DNA of 36,774 bases from Burkholderiaceae bacterium (GTDB lineage Bacteria; Pseudomonadota; Gammaproteobacteria; Burkholderiales; Burkholderiaceae_C). The position numbers and the translations under genes are program-made. Below are positions 7,154 to 17,730 of the stretch, one piece after another. The DNA is taken from positions 1-36,774 of the forward strand of contig JAEUOY010000101.1 in assembly GCA_016790515.1 (NCBI GenBank). Direction: 5' to 3'. The notes below the pieces were generated by a model. It searched no databases. It was not told the DNA's origin and saw only the letters and a list, made by a program, of their open reading frames with translations. The first letter of the stretch is position 1. Every line of letters begins with the position of its first letter.

Positions 7154-8149
7154 ATGACGATGCTCGAGGCCCAGTACGACCACCGCGGCCCGGTGCCGCA
7201 GGACGTGATCCGCGCGGTGCCGCTCGAACTGCCGCCGCTGGCCGCCGGCCAGGCGCTGGTGGCGATGCGCGCCTCGCCGATCAACCCGTCGGACCTGCTG
7301 ACGCTGACCGGCGACTACGGCCGGCTGCCGCCGCTGCCGGCGATCGGCGGCAACGAGGGCGTCGGCCGCATCAGCGCGCTGGGCGAGGGCGTCAGCGGGC
7401 TGTCGGTCGGCCAGCTGGTGCTGCTGCCGATCGGCGCCGGCACCTGGGTCACGCACCTGGTGGTCGAGGCACGCCGGCTGGTGCCGCTGCCCGAGGGTGC
7501 CGACCCGCTGCAGCTGGCCATGCTCACCGTCAACCCGCCGACCGCGTCGCTGCTGCTCAGCGAGTTCGTGCCGCTGGCGGCCGGCGACTGGGTGATCCAG
7601 AACGTCGCCAATTCGGGCGTCGGCGGCTACCTGGTGCAGCTGGCGAAGCGGCGCGGCATCCGCACGGTCAACCTGGTGCGGCGCGAGGCCTCGGTGGCCG
7701 CGCTGCGCGCCGACGGCGGCGACGTCGTGCTGGTCGACGGCGACGACATCGCCCAGCGCGTGAAGGAGGCCACCGGCGGTGCGTCGATCCGGCTGGGCAT
7801 CGACGCCGCCGGCGGCGCGGCGACCGACCGGCTGGCGCAATGCCTGGCCGAAGGCGGCACGCTGGTCAACTACGGGATGATGAGCGGAGAACCCTGCCAG
7901 GTCTCGCCGAGCGCGTTCGTCTTCCGCGACCTCACGCTGAAGGGCTTCTGGCTGGCCAGGTGGTTCCGCGACGCCTCGCGCGATGCGCAGCGCGCGCTGT
8001 ACAGTGAGCTGACGCGGCTCGTCGCCAGCGGGGTGCTGCATGCCCGCATCCAGGCCACCTACCCGGTCGAGCGCATCCGCGAGGCAGTGGCCGCGGCGCA
8101 TGCCGGCGGGCGCGACGGCAAGATCCTGGTCACCGGCAGCGCGGCCTGA
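7154..8149 (+). CDS. Enoyl-thioester-reductase-like MDR oxidoreductase
   Basis: A 331-residue medium-chain dehydrogenase/reductase without the structural or catalytic zinc Cys residues. The N-terminal catalytic lobe has NPSDLLTLTGDYG, whose Y55 lines up with the catalytic Tyr of Etr1/MECR-type 2-enoyl thioester reductases, followed by IGGNEGVGRI. The Rossmann lobe opens with NVANSGVGGYLVQLAK (150-165), the NADPH-binding block of that subfamily. Expected reaction: NADPH-dependent reduction of a trans-2-enoyl-CoA/ACP or a related activated alkene. Start ATG 7154 has AAGGAG 5 bases upstream. It is the first backbone gene right of the IS zone, 4 bases before an SDR gene. The substrate is not deducible. 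Confidence 0.75.
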   Translation: MTMLEAQYDHRGPVPQDVIRAVPLELPPLAAGQALVAMRASPINPSDLLTLTGDYGRLPPLPAIGGNEGVGRISALGEGVSGLSVGQLVLLPIGAGTWVTHLVVEARRLVPLPEGADPLQLAMLTVNPPTASLLLSEFVPLAAGDWVIQNVANSGVGGYLVQLAKRRGIRTVNLVRREASVAALRADGGDVVLVDGDDIAQRVKEATGGASIRLGIDAAGGAATDRLAQCLAEGGTLVNYGMMSGEPCQVSPSAFVFRDLTLKGFWLARWFRDASRDAQRALYSELTRLVASGVLHARIQATYPVERIREAVAAAHAGGRDGKILVTGSAA

Positions 8150-8153
8150 CGCG

Positions 8154-8951
8154 ATGGCCACCCGGACCCCGATCGCCCTGATCACCGGCGCCTCGTCGGG
8201 CATCGGCGAGGCGCTGGCGCACCGCTTCGCCCGCGCCGGCCACGCGCTGGTGCTGGTGGCGCGCGGCGCCGACCGGCTCGACGCGCTGGCCGCGCAGTTG
8301 TCGGCCGAGCACGGCGTCAAGGCCTGGGCGCGGGCGGCCGACCTGGCCGCGCCCGGCGCGGCGGCCGCGCTGGCCGCGGCGATGAAGCGCGAGCGCCGGA
8401 CTGTCGACGTGCTGGTCAACAACGCCGGCGTGCTCGAGCACGGCCCCTTCGTCGCCATGGCAGCGCAGCGCCACCAGCAGCTGGTCGACCTGAACGTCTC
8501 GGGCCTGACCGCGATGCTGGCCGCCTTCGTACCGGGCATGGTCGCGCGCGGCAGCGGGCGGGTGCTCAACGTGGCGTCGATCGCTGCTTTCCAGCCGGTG
8601 CCGTCGCTGGCCACCTATGCGGCGACCAAGGCCTACGTGCTGTCGCTGACCGAATCGCTGTCGGAGGAGCTGCAGGGCAGCGGCGTCACGGTCACCGCGC
8701 TGTGCCCCGGCATTACCGCCACCCGGATGCTCGAGCGCGCCAGTGCCGCCAGCCCCGAGCTGGCCGGCCTGCCCGCGCTGGTGGTCGGCAGCGCCGACGA
8801 CGTCGCCGCCGAGGGCTTCGACGCCTGCATGAAGGGCGAGGTGATCCGCGTGCCCGGCCTGATCAACCGCGCCGGTGTGGTCGCCGGCCGCGCGGCGCCG
8901 AAATGGCTGCTGCGGCGCCTCAGCGGCGCGGTGGTGCGACGGATGAAGTAG
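8154..8951 (+). CDS. SDR-family NAD(P)-dependent oxidoreductase
   Basis: A 265-residue classical short-chain dehydrogenase. The cofactor motif TGASSGIG (11-18), the NNAG motif, a catalytic Ser in NVASIAAF and the YAATK pair (Y155, K159) are all present. The extended C-terminal part (GLINRAGVVAGRAAPKWLLRR) resembles the DltE/COG0300 branch, which often acts on lipophilic alcohols or ketones. It starts 4 bases after the MDR gene stop and precedes the sugar kinase by 13 bases, so the genes are probably co-transcribed. Substrate unknown. Confidence 0.85.
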   Translation: MATRTPIALITGASSGIGEALAHRFARAGHALVLVARGADRLDALAAQLSAEHGVKAWARAADLAAPGAAAALAAAMKRERRTVDVLVNNAGVLEHGPFVAMAAQRHQQLVDLNVSGLTAMLAAFVPGMVARGSGRVLNVASIAAFQPVPSLATYAATKAYVLSLTESLSEELQGSGVTVTALCPGITATRMLERASAASPELAGLPALVVGSADDVAAEGFDACMKGEVIRVPGLINRAGVVAGRAAPKWLLRRLSGAVVRRMK

Positions 8952-8964
8952 CGCGGGCCGGGCG

Positions 8965-9948
8965 ATGGCGCACAACCCCGAAGACATGCCCGACGACCTC
9001 GCCGCCGAGATCCTCGCGCTCGGCGAGCCGATGGTCGAGTTCAACCAGACCGGCGAGCGCGACGGCCGGCACTTCCTGCAGGGCTTCGGCGGCGACACCT
9101 CGAACTTCGCGATCGCCGCGGCCCGCCAGGGCGCGCGGGTGGGCTTCATCGGCGCGCTGGGCGACGACCGCCATGCTGCGATGCTGCGCGCGCTGTGGCG
9201 GGCCGAGGGCGTGGCCGACCGCGACGTGAAGACCGATGCGCAGGCCTTCACCGCGGTCTACTTCGTCACCCACGACGCCCGCGGCCACCACTTCGACATC
9301 GTCCGCAGGCGCTCGGCGGCCAGCCGCATCACGCCGGCCGACCTGCCGCGCGGGCGCATCGCGCGGGCGAAGCTGCTGCACCTGTCGGGCATCTCGCTGG
9401 CGATCTCGGACAGCGCCTGCGAAACCGGCCTGGCGGCGATGGCGCTGGCCCGCGAGGCCGGGACGGCGGTCAGCTTCGACACCAACCTGCGGCTGAAGCT
9501 GTGGCCGCTGGCGCGCGCCCGAACCGTGATGACCGAGGCGATGCGGCGCTGCGACCTCTGCCTGCCCAGCCTGGACGACATCGGCGCGCTGACCGGGCTG
9601 AGCGACCCCGATGCGCGGGTCGACCACTGTCTGGCGCTGGGCGCGCGCATCGTCGCGCTGAAGCTCGGCGCCGCGGGCGCGCTGGTCGCCAGCCGCGACG
9701 GGCGCCACCGCATCGCGGCGCTGCCTTGCCGGCCGGTCGACGCCACCAGCGCCGGCGACACCTTCGGCGGCGCCTTCGCCGCCCGCTGGCTGGCCGGCGA
9801 CTGCCTGCGCGAGGCCGGTTGTTATGCCGCCGCCCCCGCGGCGCTGTCGACCGAAGGCTACGGCGCGGTCGAGCCGATCCCCCATGCCGACCGGGTGCGC
9901 GCCGCGCTCGGCCGTCCATCCGACTCCACCCGCGACACCAGGCCATGA
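8965..9948 (+). CDS. PfkB-family sugar kinase, KDG-kinase-like
   Basis: A 327-residue ribokinase/PfkB-family protein. It opens with ILALGEPMVEFNQ and GFGGDTSNFA, the pattern of 2-dehydro-3-deoxygluconokinase (KdgK). The C-terminal signature is DATSAGDTFGGAF, with D265 as the expected catalytic base; the usual GAGD reads SAGD here. Expected reaction: ATP-dependent phosphorylation of 2-keto-3-deoxygluconate or a similar keto sugar acid, feeding the Entner-Doudoroff aldolase. Its TGA overlaps the ATG of the following SDR (ATGA), a sign of translational coupling. The exact sugar is inferred from family resemblance only. Confidence 0.75.
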   Translation: MAHNPEDMPDDLAAEILALGEPMVEFNQTGERDGRHFLQGFGGDTSNFAIAAARQGARVGFIGALGDDRHAAMLRALWRAEGVADRDVKTDAQAFTAVYFVTHDARGHHFDIVRRRSAASRITPADLPRGRIARAKLLHLSGISLAISDSACETGLAAMALAREAGTAVSFDTNLRLKLWPLARARTVMTEAMRRCDLCLPSLDDIGALTGLSDPDARVDHCLALGARIVALKLGAAGALVASRDGRHRIAALPCRPVDATSAGDTFGGAFAARWLAGDCLREAGCYAAAPAALSTEGYGAVEPIPHADRVRAALGRPSDSTRDTRP

Positions 9949-10667
9949 GCAAGACACCGAGACAGATCCTCGTCAGCGGCGGCAGCAGCGGCATCGGCGC
10001 GGCGATCGCCAGCGCCTTCGCCGCGCGCGGCGACCAGGTCACCGCCACCGGCGCCACCGCGGCCGAGGTCGACGCAGCCCGCCGGCGGCCGGCGCTGGCC
10101 GGGGTGACGCTGCGCGCGCTGGACGTGCGCGACGGCGAGGCCGTCCAGGCCCTGGTCGGCGGCTTCGATGCGCTGGACGTGGTGGTCAACTGCGCCGGGG
10201 TGATCCGGCGCGGCGCCGAGCACGACCCGGCGGCCTTCGCCGAGACGGTGGACATCAACCTCAACGGCACGATGCGGGTCTGCGCCGCGGCGCGCCCGTT
10301 GCTGGCCGCGCGGCGCGGCTGCATCGTCAACACCGCGTCGATGCTCAGCTTCTTCGGCGGCGGCCTGGTGCCCGGCTACAGCGCCAGCAAGGGCGGCGTC
10401 GCCCAGCTGACCAAGAGCCTGGCGATCGCCTATGCCGCCGACGGCATCCGCGTCAACGCGGTGGCGCCGGGCTGGATCGCCACCGCGCTGACCCGGCCGC
10501 TGCAGGACGACCCGGCGCGCGCCGCGCCCATCCTGGCGCGCACGCCGCTGGGCCGCTGGGGCACGCCCGAGGACATCGCCGGCCCGGTGCTGTTCCTGGC
10601 CAGCGCCGACGCGCGCTTCGTCACCGGCGTGGTGCTGCCGGTCGACGGCGGCTACCTGGTCGCTTGA
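9945..10667 (+). CDS. SDR-family oxidoreductase next to the KDG-kinase-like gene
   Basis: A 240-residue classical SDR with cofactor motif SGGSSGIG, NCAGV (variant of NNAG), a catalytic Ser in NTASMLSFF, and Y145/K149 in YSASKGG. The C-terminal FVTGVVLPVDGGYLV is the usual FabG/gluconate-dehydrogenase-like ending. Tight coupling to the kinase (ATGA overlap) suggests a role on the same sugar-acid or keto-sugar substrate, for example oxidation to the keto form before phosphorylation. That role is inferred from context. Confidence 0.8.
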   Translation: MSKTPRQILVSGGSSGIGAAIASAFAARGDQVTATGATAAEVDAARRRPALAGVTLRALDVRDGEAVQALVGGFDALDVVVNCAGVIRRGAEHDPAAFAETVDINLNGTMRVCAAARPLLAARRGCIVNTASMLSFFGGGLVPGYSASKGGVAQLTKSLAIAYAADGIRVNAVAPGWIATALTRPLQDDPARAAPILARTPLGRWGTPEDIAGPVLFLASADARFVTGVVLPVDGGYLVA

Positions 10668-10692
10668 TCGATCGCCTTCCTCGAGGAGCCCC

Positions 10693-11184
10693 ATGCCCAT
10701 CGTCCAACACCCCGGCATCAAGCCCGAGATCGCGGTCCGGGCGATCCCCGACGACGAGCGGGTCTGGGTGCCGCAGGCGCCGCAGGTCTGGTTCCGGCCG
10801 CTGCTGTTCAACACCACCACCGGCAGCTGGTGCAACCTGCTGCGGGTGCGCAGGAGCGGCGTGCTGTCGCGCCACATCCACCCGTCCTGGGTCACCGGCT
10901 ACGTGATCCGCGGTGCCTGGCGCTACCTCGAGCACGACTGGGTGGCCAGCGCCGGCAGCTTCGTCTACGAGCCGCCCGGCGAGATCCACACGCTGGTCGT
11001 CGACGAGGTCGCCGGCGAGCCGGAGATGATCACCCAGTTCAACATCCACGGCGCGATGGTCTACCTCGACGAGCAGGGCCCCCATGCCGGCTACGAGGAC
11101 GTCTTCACCAAGATCGAGATGTGCCGCAAGCACTATGGCGAGGTCGGGCTGGGGGCGGACTATGCGGACCAGTTCATCCGCTGA
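10693..11184 (+). CDS. Cupin, 2,4'-dihydroxyacetophenone-dioxygenase family
   Basis: A 163-residue single-domain cupin. It resembles the small 2,4'-dihydroxyacetophenone dioxygenase (DAD) family in WFRPLLFNTTTGSWCNLLR, SGVLSRHIHP and WRYLEHDWVASAGSFVYEP. Metal-ligand candidates are H61 and H63 (HxH), E80 or the nearby H81, and H99 in PPGEIHTL. True DAD enzymes cleave a C-C bond of an alpha-hydroxyketone using non-haem iron. Many relatives are uncharacterised, so the substrate is open. A GAGGAG site lies at 10682-10687. It follows the SDR by 25 bases and probably ends this operon. Its last 11 bases overlap the convergent ferredoxin gene. Confidence 0.7.
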   Translation: MPIVQHPGIKPEIAVRAIPDDERVWVPQAPQVWFRPLLFNTTTGSWCNLLRVRRSGVLSRHIHPSWVTGYVIRGAWRYLEHDWVASAGSFVYEPPGEIHTLVVDEVAGEPEMITQFNIHGAMVYLDEQGPHAGYEDVFTKIEMCRKHYGEVGLGADYADQFIR

Positions 11185-11458
11185 CCGGGCGCGCGGCGTC
11201 CGCGGGCCCGGCAGCGGTCGGCCGGCGCATCGTGATCGCGTCGAACGGACAGCGCAGCGCGCACAGGCTGCAGCCGGTGCAGCGCTGGGCGTCGCCCAGC
11301 ACCGAGGACTTCTTCCAGCGCACGACCTCCAGGCTCAGCAGCTGCGGCTCGCAGGCGGCGACGCAGCGGCCGCAGCCGGTACAGCGCCGGGGGTCGATCG
11401 CGGGCAGCCGCCGCGAACGGCGAGGCGCCGGCGCGCCGGCGTCTACTCCGTCGGCCAT
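11174..11458 (-). CDS. 2[4Fe-4S] ferredoxin-like protein
   Basis: A 94-residue protein with two tetranuclear cluster motifs. The first, CTGCGRCVAACEP, has the fourth Cys followed by EP. The second is CTGCSLCALRCPF. This is the classical bacterial 2[4Fe-4S] arrangement for low-potential electron transfer. The two clusters are separated by about 30 residues, longer than in clostridial ferredoxins. The start at 11458 lies inside the end of the acylphosphatase gene (16-bp overlap), so it is probably translated by coupling. The partner enzyme is not evident in the window. Confidence 0.75.
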   Translation of the reverse strand: MADGVDAGAPAPRRSRRLPAIDPRRCTGCGRCVAACEPQLLSLEVVRWKKSSVLGDAQRCTGCSLCALRCPFDAITMRRPTAAGPADAARPVSG

Positions 11459-11721
11459 GCGTCGAAACCGTCGAACACGCCTTCGGCAACGAACACCTCG
11501 ACCTGGCTGACCGCGGCTGCACCCGGCCCGCGCCAGGCCCAGGCGACGATGGCGTCGACCGCCGGCTGCGGCCCGCCGACGACGGCCTCGACCGAGCCGT
11601 CGCGGCGGTTGCGCACCCAGCCCTGCAGCCCCAGCCGGCGCGCCTGCTCGACCATCGCCCAGCGGTAGCCGACGCCCTGGACCCGGCCGCGGATCTCGAG
11701 CCGCAGCACGCTGTCAACCAT
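11443..11721 (-). CDS. acyP: Acylphosphatase
   Basis: A 92-residue acylphosphatase-fold protein. The signature GRVQGVGYRW contains the phosphate-binding Arg (R20), and GWVRNRRDGSVEAVVGG contains the catalytic Asn (N38). It hydrolyses acyl phosphates such as acetyl phosphate or 1,3-bisphosphoglycerate in the cytosol. The ATG at 11721 has GGAGG 7 bases upstream. The gene overlaps the ferredoxin gene downstream. No substrate link between the two is known to me. Confidence 0.9.
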   Translation of the reverse strand: MVDSVLRLEIRGRVQGVGYRWAMVEQARRLGLQGWVRNRRDGSVEAVVGGPQPAVDAIVAWAWRGPGAAAVSQVEVFVAEGVFDGFDAWPTE

Positions 11722-11888
11722 GATCGATCCTCCGGCACATCGGCCGCAGCGTAGCCGAATCGCGCGGCCTGCTGCGGCGAGCGCCGGAAGCCCCGCGCGC
11801 GACAGCGGCGCGCGCGCTGCCGGTGTAGTCTCGGCGTTCACACCGCATCACGCCGTCGCCACGCCGGCACTTCCGGGAGTTTCACGCG

Positions 11889-12443
11889 ATGACCCTTCGC
11901 TCCGGTACAGGTTCAGCGCTGCTCGTCGTCGACGTGCAGGTCGGCGTCGTCGCCCAGGCCTGGGATCGCGATCGCATCGTCGTCAACATATCGCTGGCCG
12001 TTCGCCGGGCGCGCGAGGCTGGGGTGCCGGTGGTCTGGGTGCAGCACGATGGCGACGGGCTCGAGCGCGGGTCTGCGGCCTGGCAATGGGTGCCCGAGCT
12101 CGAACCGCTGCCGGGGGAACTGCGCATCCACAAGCGCTTCAACTCGGCCTTCGAGGGCACCGGGCTGCCGGGCGAACTCGACCGGCTCGGTGTTGGCCGC
12201 ATCTTGCTGGCGGGCGCAGCCACCAACTGGTGCGTCCGCGCCACCGCCTACGGCGCGCTGGATCGAGGCTACGACGTCACGCTGATCAGCGATGCCCACA
12301 CCACGCAAGACATGGCGATCGAGCCCGGGCGCGTCGTCGAGGCGCGCAGCGTCATCGACGAGCTCAACGTCGCGATGCGCTGGCTGGCCTACCCTGGCCG
12401 CTCGAACGCGGCCGTCCCGGCCGCGGACCTTGCGTTCGCCTAG
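11889..12443 (+). CDS. Isochorismatase-like cysteine hydrolase
   Basis: A 184-residue member of the isochorismatase-like hydrolase superfamily. The catalytic triad is readable: D15 in ALLVVDVQ, K82 in RIHKRFNSAF and C115 in ATNWCVRATAYGAL, preceded by the usual cis-peptide region. Members hydrolyse amides or enol ethers (nicotinamide, N-carbamoyl compounds, isochorismate), so the substrate is not fixed by sequence. GGGAG lies about 12 bases before the ATG. It diverges from the acylphosphatase gene with a 167-bp gap. In-paralogue types such as YcaC-like or nicotinamidase cannot be excluded. Confidence 0.8.
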   Translation: MTLRSGTGSALLVVDVQVGVVAQAWDRDRIVVNISLAVRRAREAGVPVVWVQHDGDGLERGSAAWQWVPELEPLPGELRIHKRFNSAFEGTGLPGELDRLGVGRILLAGAATNWCVRATAYGALDRGYDVTLISDAHTTQDMAIEPGRVVEARSVIDELNVAMRWLAYPGRSNAAVPAADLAFA

Positions 12444-12528
12444 CGGCGGGGTGTGGTGCCGCCCGGCCAACCGGGTTGCCATGCCGTCGCCACGTCTGCC
12501 CTGTGTCCAACCACCCGACTTTGCCACC

Positions 12529-13068
12529 ATGCCTCTGCCGCCCCCCGCCTGCACCCGCGAAGCCTCGCACCAGCGCTCGATCACGATCAACGCCTACGCG
12601 CGCAGCGATGGCCTCTGGGACATCGAAGGCCAGCTGACCGACGCGTGGTCGGCGCCGATCCCGAAGGCCGATGGCCTGCTGCCGGCCGGCGAGCCGATGC
12701 ACGCGATGTGGCTGCGCCTCACCGTCGACAGGACCGCGACGATCGTCGCGGTGCAGGCCGTCACCGATGCCGGGCCCTACGGCGGCGCCTGCGGCGCGAT
12801 CGCGCCCGACTATGCCCAGCTGGTCGGCGTGCGCATCGCCCGCGGCTACCGCGACGCGATCCGCCGCCTGTTCGGCCGCACCGCCGGCTGCACCCACATG
12901 AACGAGCTGGCCGGTGCGATGGGCAGCGCGGCGCTGCAGGCGCTGTGGAACGAACTGACCCAGGACCCCGACGAGAAGCCCTTCAGCATCGACGGCTGCC
13001 ATGCGCTGAAGTCGTCCGGGCCGCAGGTCGCGAGGTTCTTCCCGCGCTGGTTCCGGCGCGAAGCCTGA
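12529..13068 (+). CDS. DUF2889 domain protein
   Basis: A 179-residue protein of the DUF2889 family, recognised from RSITINAYARSDGLWDIEGQLTD near the start, the GCTHMNEL motif in the middle and DGCHALKSSGPQVARFFPRWF at the end. The family has no assigned biochemical function. Its conserved Cys and His residues suggest metal or thiol chemistry, but that is a guess. An ATG at 12481 is in frame; I chose 12529 because the family usually begins a few residues before this point. It is followed after 15 bases by an acyl-CoA dehydrogenase, and such pairing suggests a part in a CoA-thioester catabolic pathway. Confidence 0.75.
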   Translation: MPLPPPACTREASHQRSITINAYARSDGLWDIEGQLTDAWSAPIPKADGLLPAGEPMHAMWLRLTVDRTATIVAVQAVTDAGPYGGACGAIAPDYAQLVGVRIARGYRDAIRRLFGRTAGCTHMNELAGAMGSAALQALWNELTQDPDEKPFSIDGCHALKSSGPQVARFFPRWFRREA

Positions 13069-13083
13069 AGCCGCTGCAACGCG

Positions 13084-14184
13084 ATGCCCGACAGCCTGTC
13101 CGCCGCGCTCTGCGCCTTGCGCGATCGCACCGCTGCGCTCGCCCGCGACCACCTGGTGGCGCTGCGCGACGACGACCGCCTGACGCCGGGCGAGCGCGCC
13201 GCGCGGGTGCGCGGTCTGTCGAAGGCCGCTGGCCTGTTCACGCTGACGCAGACCGCCGACACGCCCGACCTCACGCTGCTGGTCGCCCGCGAGACGCTGG
13301 CGATACACGGCGTCGGCCACCTGAGTGGGCTGTTCGGGCCGCCGGCCGGGCTGCTCGAAGGCGTCGGCGAGCCGCTGCGCAGCAGCCACCTGCTGCCGCT
13401 GCTGGCCGGCGACAAGCGGGCCGGCTTCGCGTTCACCGAGCCGGCCGACGCACCGCGCCCGACTTGGGGCCAGATCGACGGCGACCAGCTGGTGATCAGC
13501 GGCCGAAAGTCCTATGTCACCGGTGGTGCCGACGCCGATTTCCTCACCGTGCTGGTCGAGGTCGAAGGCCAGGGGCCGGCGATGGTGGTGGTCGACACCG
13601 ACTGCCCCGGCGTCACGCTGGCGCGGCGCTTCTCGTCGCTGGACGGCAGCCACCACGCGGCGTTCGGCTTCGATCGGGTGCGCGTGCCGCGCCACCAGGT
13701 GATCGGCGCGCCGGGCCAGGGCCGCAGCCGGGCGCTGGCCGAGATCAGCGCGATGCGGCGCGCAGTCGCGGCCGATGCGGTGGGCACGGCGGCCTGGGTC
13801 GTCGACCTCGTCGCCCGCGATCTGCAGCGCGCGCGCCGCGGCGGCGCCCGCGCGGCCAGCGAACGGCTGCGCCTGCGCTACGGCGAGATGCGCATCCAGG
13901 CCTATGCCGCGCGCGCCACCGTCTACCGCACGGCCCGGCTGGCCGATGCCGGGCAGGACGTGGTCAATGAAAGCATCGCCGCCAAGGTCTTCGCCACCGA
14001 GGTGGCCAGCCAGCTGGTCGACACCGCCGTGCAGCTGGCCGGTGGCGAGGCACTGGTGACCGGCCATCCGCTCGAGCAGGCGCTGCGCCGCCTGCGCGCG
14101 CTGCGCCTGGCCGAAGGCGAGACCGATGCACTGTGCGTGAACCTGGCCCGCGGCCACCTGGATCTGGGCAAGGGCCGACTCTAA
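13084..14184 (+). CDS. Acyl-CoA dehydrogenase family protein
   Basis: A 366-residue flavoprotein of the acyl-CoA dehydrogenase fold. An N-terminal helical domain is followed by the FAD/substrate block AGFAFTEPAD (near residue 116) and SGRKSYVTGGADADF in the beta domain. The C-terminal four-helix domain has LAGGEALVTGHPLEQALRRLRALRLAEGETDAL, whose Glu near the end is the likely catalytic base. It would make a 2,3-enoyl-CoA and pass electrons to ETF. At 366 residues it is slightly short of the usual 380-390. It sits between DUF2889 and thiolase, which suggests a beta-oxidation branch. Confidence 0.85.
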   Translation: MPDSLSAALCALRDRTAALARDHLVALRDDDRLTPGERAARVRGLSKAAGLFTLTQTADTPDLTLLVARETLAIHGVGHLSGLFGPPAGLLEGVGEPLRSSHLLPLLAGDKRAGFAFTEPADAPRPTWGQIDGDQLVISGRKSYVTGGADADFLTVLVEVEGQGPAMVVVDTDCPGVTLARRFSSLDGSHHAAFGFDRVRVPRHQVIGAPGQGRSRALAEISAMRRAVAADAVGTAAWVVDLVARDLQRARRGGARAASERLRLRYGEMRIQAYAARATVYRTARLADAGQDVVNESIAAKVFATEVASQLVDTAVQLAGGEALVTGHPLEQALRRLRALRLAEGETDALCVNLARGHLDLGKGRL

Positions 14185-14265
14185 CGCTGTTGCCTGCGTG
14201 ACGCAGACCCATCGCGGCCTGTGGAAGACTGGTCCGGCTCCATCCACCCCCGAAAGGCAAGCACC

Positions 14266-15426
14266 ATGCGACAGGCCGTCATCGTCTCCTACGCCCGCAC
14301 CGGCCTGGCCAAGGCCGGCCGCGGCGGCTTCAACAACACGCCCAGCATGACGATGCTGGGCCATGCGATCGAGCACGCGGTGCAGCGCGCGAAGCTCGAC
14401 CCGGCCGAGGTCGAGGACGTGGTCGCCGGCTGTGTCGCCGCCTCGGGCAACGTCGCACGCGCTGCGGCGATGCTGGCCGGCCTGCCGGTCACCACCTCGG
14501 GCATGACGCTGCACCGCGCCTGCTCGTCGGGGCTGAACGCGATCGCGGTGGCGGCGCACCAGATCGTCGAGGAGGGCGCCGACATCATGGTCGGCTGCGG
14601 CGTCGATTCGATCAGCTTCCAGGGTGGCGGCGGCGGCGGGCGCGACCCGCGGCTGACCGAGCTGCTGCCGGCGTTCTGGATGCCGATGATCGACACCGCC
14701 GACATCGTCGCCCGGCGCTACGGCGTCAGCCGCGAGTATCAGGACGAGTACTCGCTCGAGTCGCAGCGCCGCATGGCCGCCGCGCAGCAGGCGGGCAAGT
14801 TCCAGGACGAGATCATCTCGGTGAAGACGAAGATGAAGCTCGTCGACAAGCTCACCAAGGAGGAATCGCTGGTCGACGCGGTGGTCGACCGCGACGAGTG
14901 CAACCGGCCCGACACCACGCTGGCCGGGCTGGCCAAGCTGGCGCCGGTCAACGGGCCCGACAAGTTCGTCACCGCGGGCAACGCCAGCCAGCTGTCCGAC
15001 GGCGCTGCCGCGCTGGTGCTGATGGAGGCCCGGGAGGCCGAGCGCCGCGGCCTCCAGCCGCTGGGCGCGTTCAAGGGCTGGGCGGTGGCCGGCTGCCAGC
15101 CCGACGAGATGGGCATCGGCCCGGTGTTCGCGGTGCCGCGCCTGCTCGCGCGCCATGGCCTGAAGGTGTCCGACATCGACCTGTGGGAGCTCAACGAGGC
15201 CTTCGCCAGCCAGTGCCTGTACTGCCGCGACAAGCTCGGCATCGACCCGTCGATCTACAACGTCAACGGCGGCTCGATCGCGATCGGCCATCCCTTCGGC
15301 ATGACCGGCGCGCGGCTGTCCGGCCATGGGCTGATGGAAGGCCGGCGGCGCGGCGCCAAGCACCTGGTGGTGTCGATGTGCATCGGCGGCGGCATGGGCG
15401 GCGCGGGGCTGTTCGAGGTCTATTGA
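14266..15426 (+). CDS. Acetyl-CoA C-acyltransferase (thiolase)
   Basis: A 386-residue thiolase. The acyl-accepting Cys is C86 (LHRACSSGL), the catalytic His is H342 ([13 protein letters not shown]) and the second catalytic Cys is C372 ([12 protein letters not shown]). The NEAFA motif is also present (ELNEAFASQ). It would cleave 3-ketoacyl-CoA thiolytically or run the condensation in reverse. ATG 14266 has an AAAGG site about 9 bases upstream. The 81-bp gap after the acyl-CoA dehydrogenase could hold a separate promoter, though no clear one is seen. It converges on the sigma-54 activator gene. Confidence 0.92.
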   Translation: MRQAVIVSYARTGLAKAGRGGFNNTPSMTMLGHAIEHAVQRAKLDPAEVEDVVAGCVAASGNVARAAAMLAGLPVTTSGMTLHRACSSGLNAIAVAAHQIVEEGADIMVGCGVDSISFQGGGGGGRDPRLTELLPAFWMPMIDTADIVARRYGVSREYQDEYSLESQRRMAAAQQAGKFQDEIISVKTKMKLVDKLTKEESLVDAVVDRDECNRPDTTLAGLAKLAPVNGPDKFVTAGNASQLSDGAAALVLMEAREAERRGLQPLGAFKGWAVAGCQPDEMGIGPVFAVPRLLARHGLKVSDIDLWELNEAFASQCLYCRDKLGIDPSIYNVNGGSIAIGHPFGMTGARLSGHGLMEGRRRGAKHLVVSMCIGGGMGGAGLFEVY

Positions 15427-15520
15427 CCGCCTCGGGGCGGGTTCGCCGCCGCCAGCAGGTGTGAAGGAGCCGTGGCGAGCGGCCCGAGGTCGCGTCGATC
15501 TGCAGGTACTTCGACACTTG

Positions 15521-17509
<1,989 letters not shown>

Positions 17510-17578
17510 GGCGCGCGATTACAGCGCCGAGGCCGCCGCCCGGCAAGCTGGCCTCTACCCTCGGATCGGCTCTGCCGG

Positions 17579-17607
17579 TGTCCGAGTTCCGGGACATCGG
17601 TGTCCGA
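17579..17607. promoter_or_regulatory. Probable enhancer (UAS) for the AcoR-type activator
   Basis: TGTCC (17579-17583) and GGACA (17592-17596) form an inverted repeat with an 8-base spacer. A further TGTCCGA follows at 17601-17607, repeating the first half with its flanking CGG. It lies roughly 110-140 bp upstream of the -24 element, a usual distance for sigma-54 activator sites, and inside the gap between the activator gene and its presumed target. Binding is inferred from symmetry and position. Confidence 0.5.
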
Positions 17608-17713
17608 CGCCGGGGCCGCGATCTTTCGCCGGCAGGCCCCTGGCGCGCCGGTCATGGGCCGTTGCAGCGCGTGCTGCACCCCTGAAAACCCGCGTTCGGG
17701 CGCGATTCGGGCG

Positions 17714-17730
17714 TTGGCCCGCGAACTGCA
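17714..17730 (+). promoter_or_regulatory. Sigma-54 (-24/-12) promoter of the monooxygenase operon
   Basis: The sequence TGGCCCG-CGAA-CTGCA (17715-17730) matches the consensus TGGCACG-N4-TTGCA at 10 of 12 defined positions. GG at 17716-17717 and GC at 17728-17729 are exactly 10 bases apart. The transcript would start near 17740, which supports GTG 17806 and argues against an ATG at 17731 as the monooxygenase start. Confidence 0.7.

Noticed and set aside
6930-7157. Short plus-strand open frame between IS630 copy B and the MDR gene
   Set aside because: It starts inside the IS end, has no ribosome binding site and no motif. The 14-bp palindrome at 6960-6973 (CCAGCGGCCGCTGG) is noted but has no clear function.
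12364-15363. A minus-strand open frame of about 1000 codons
   Set aside because: It covers the antisense of DUF2889, acyl-CoA dehydrogenase and thiolase and has no recognisable domain.
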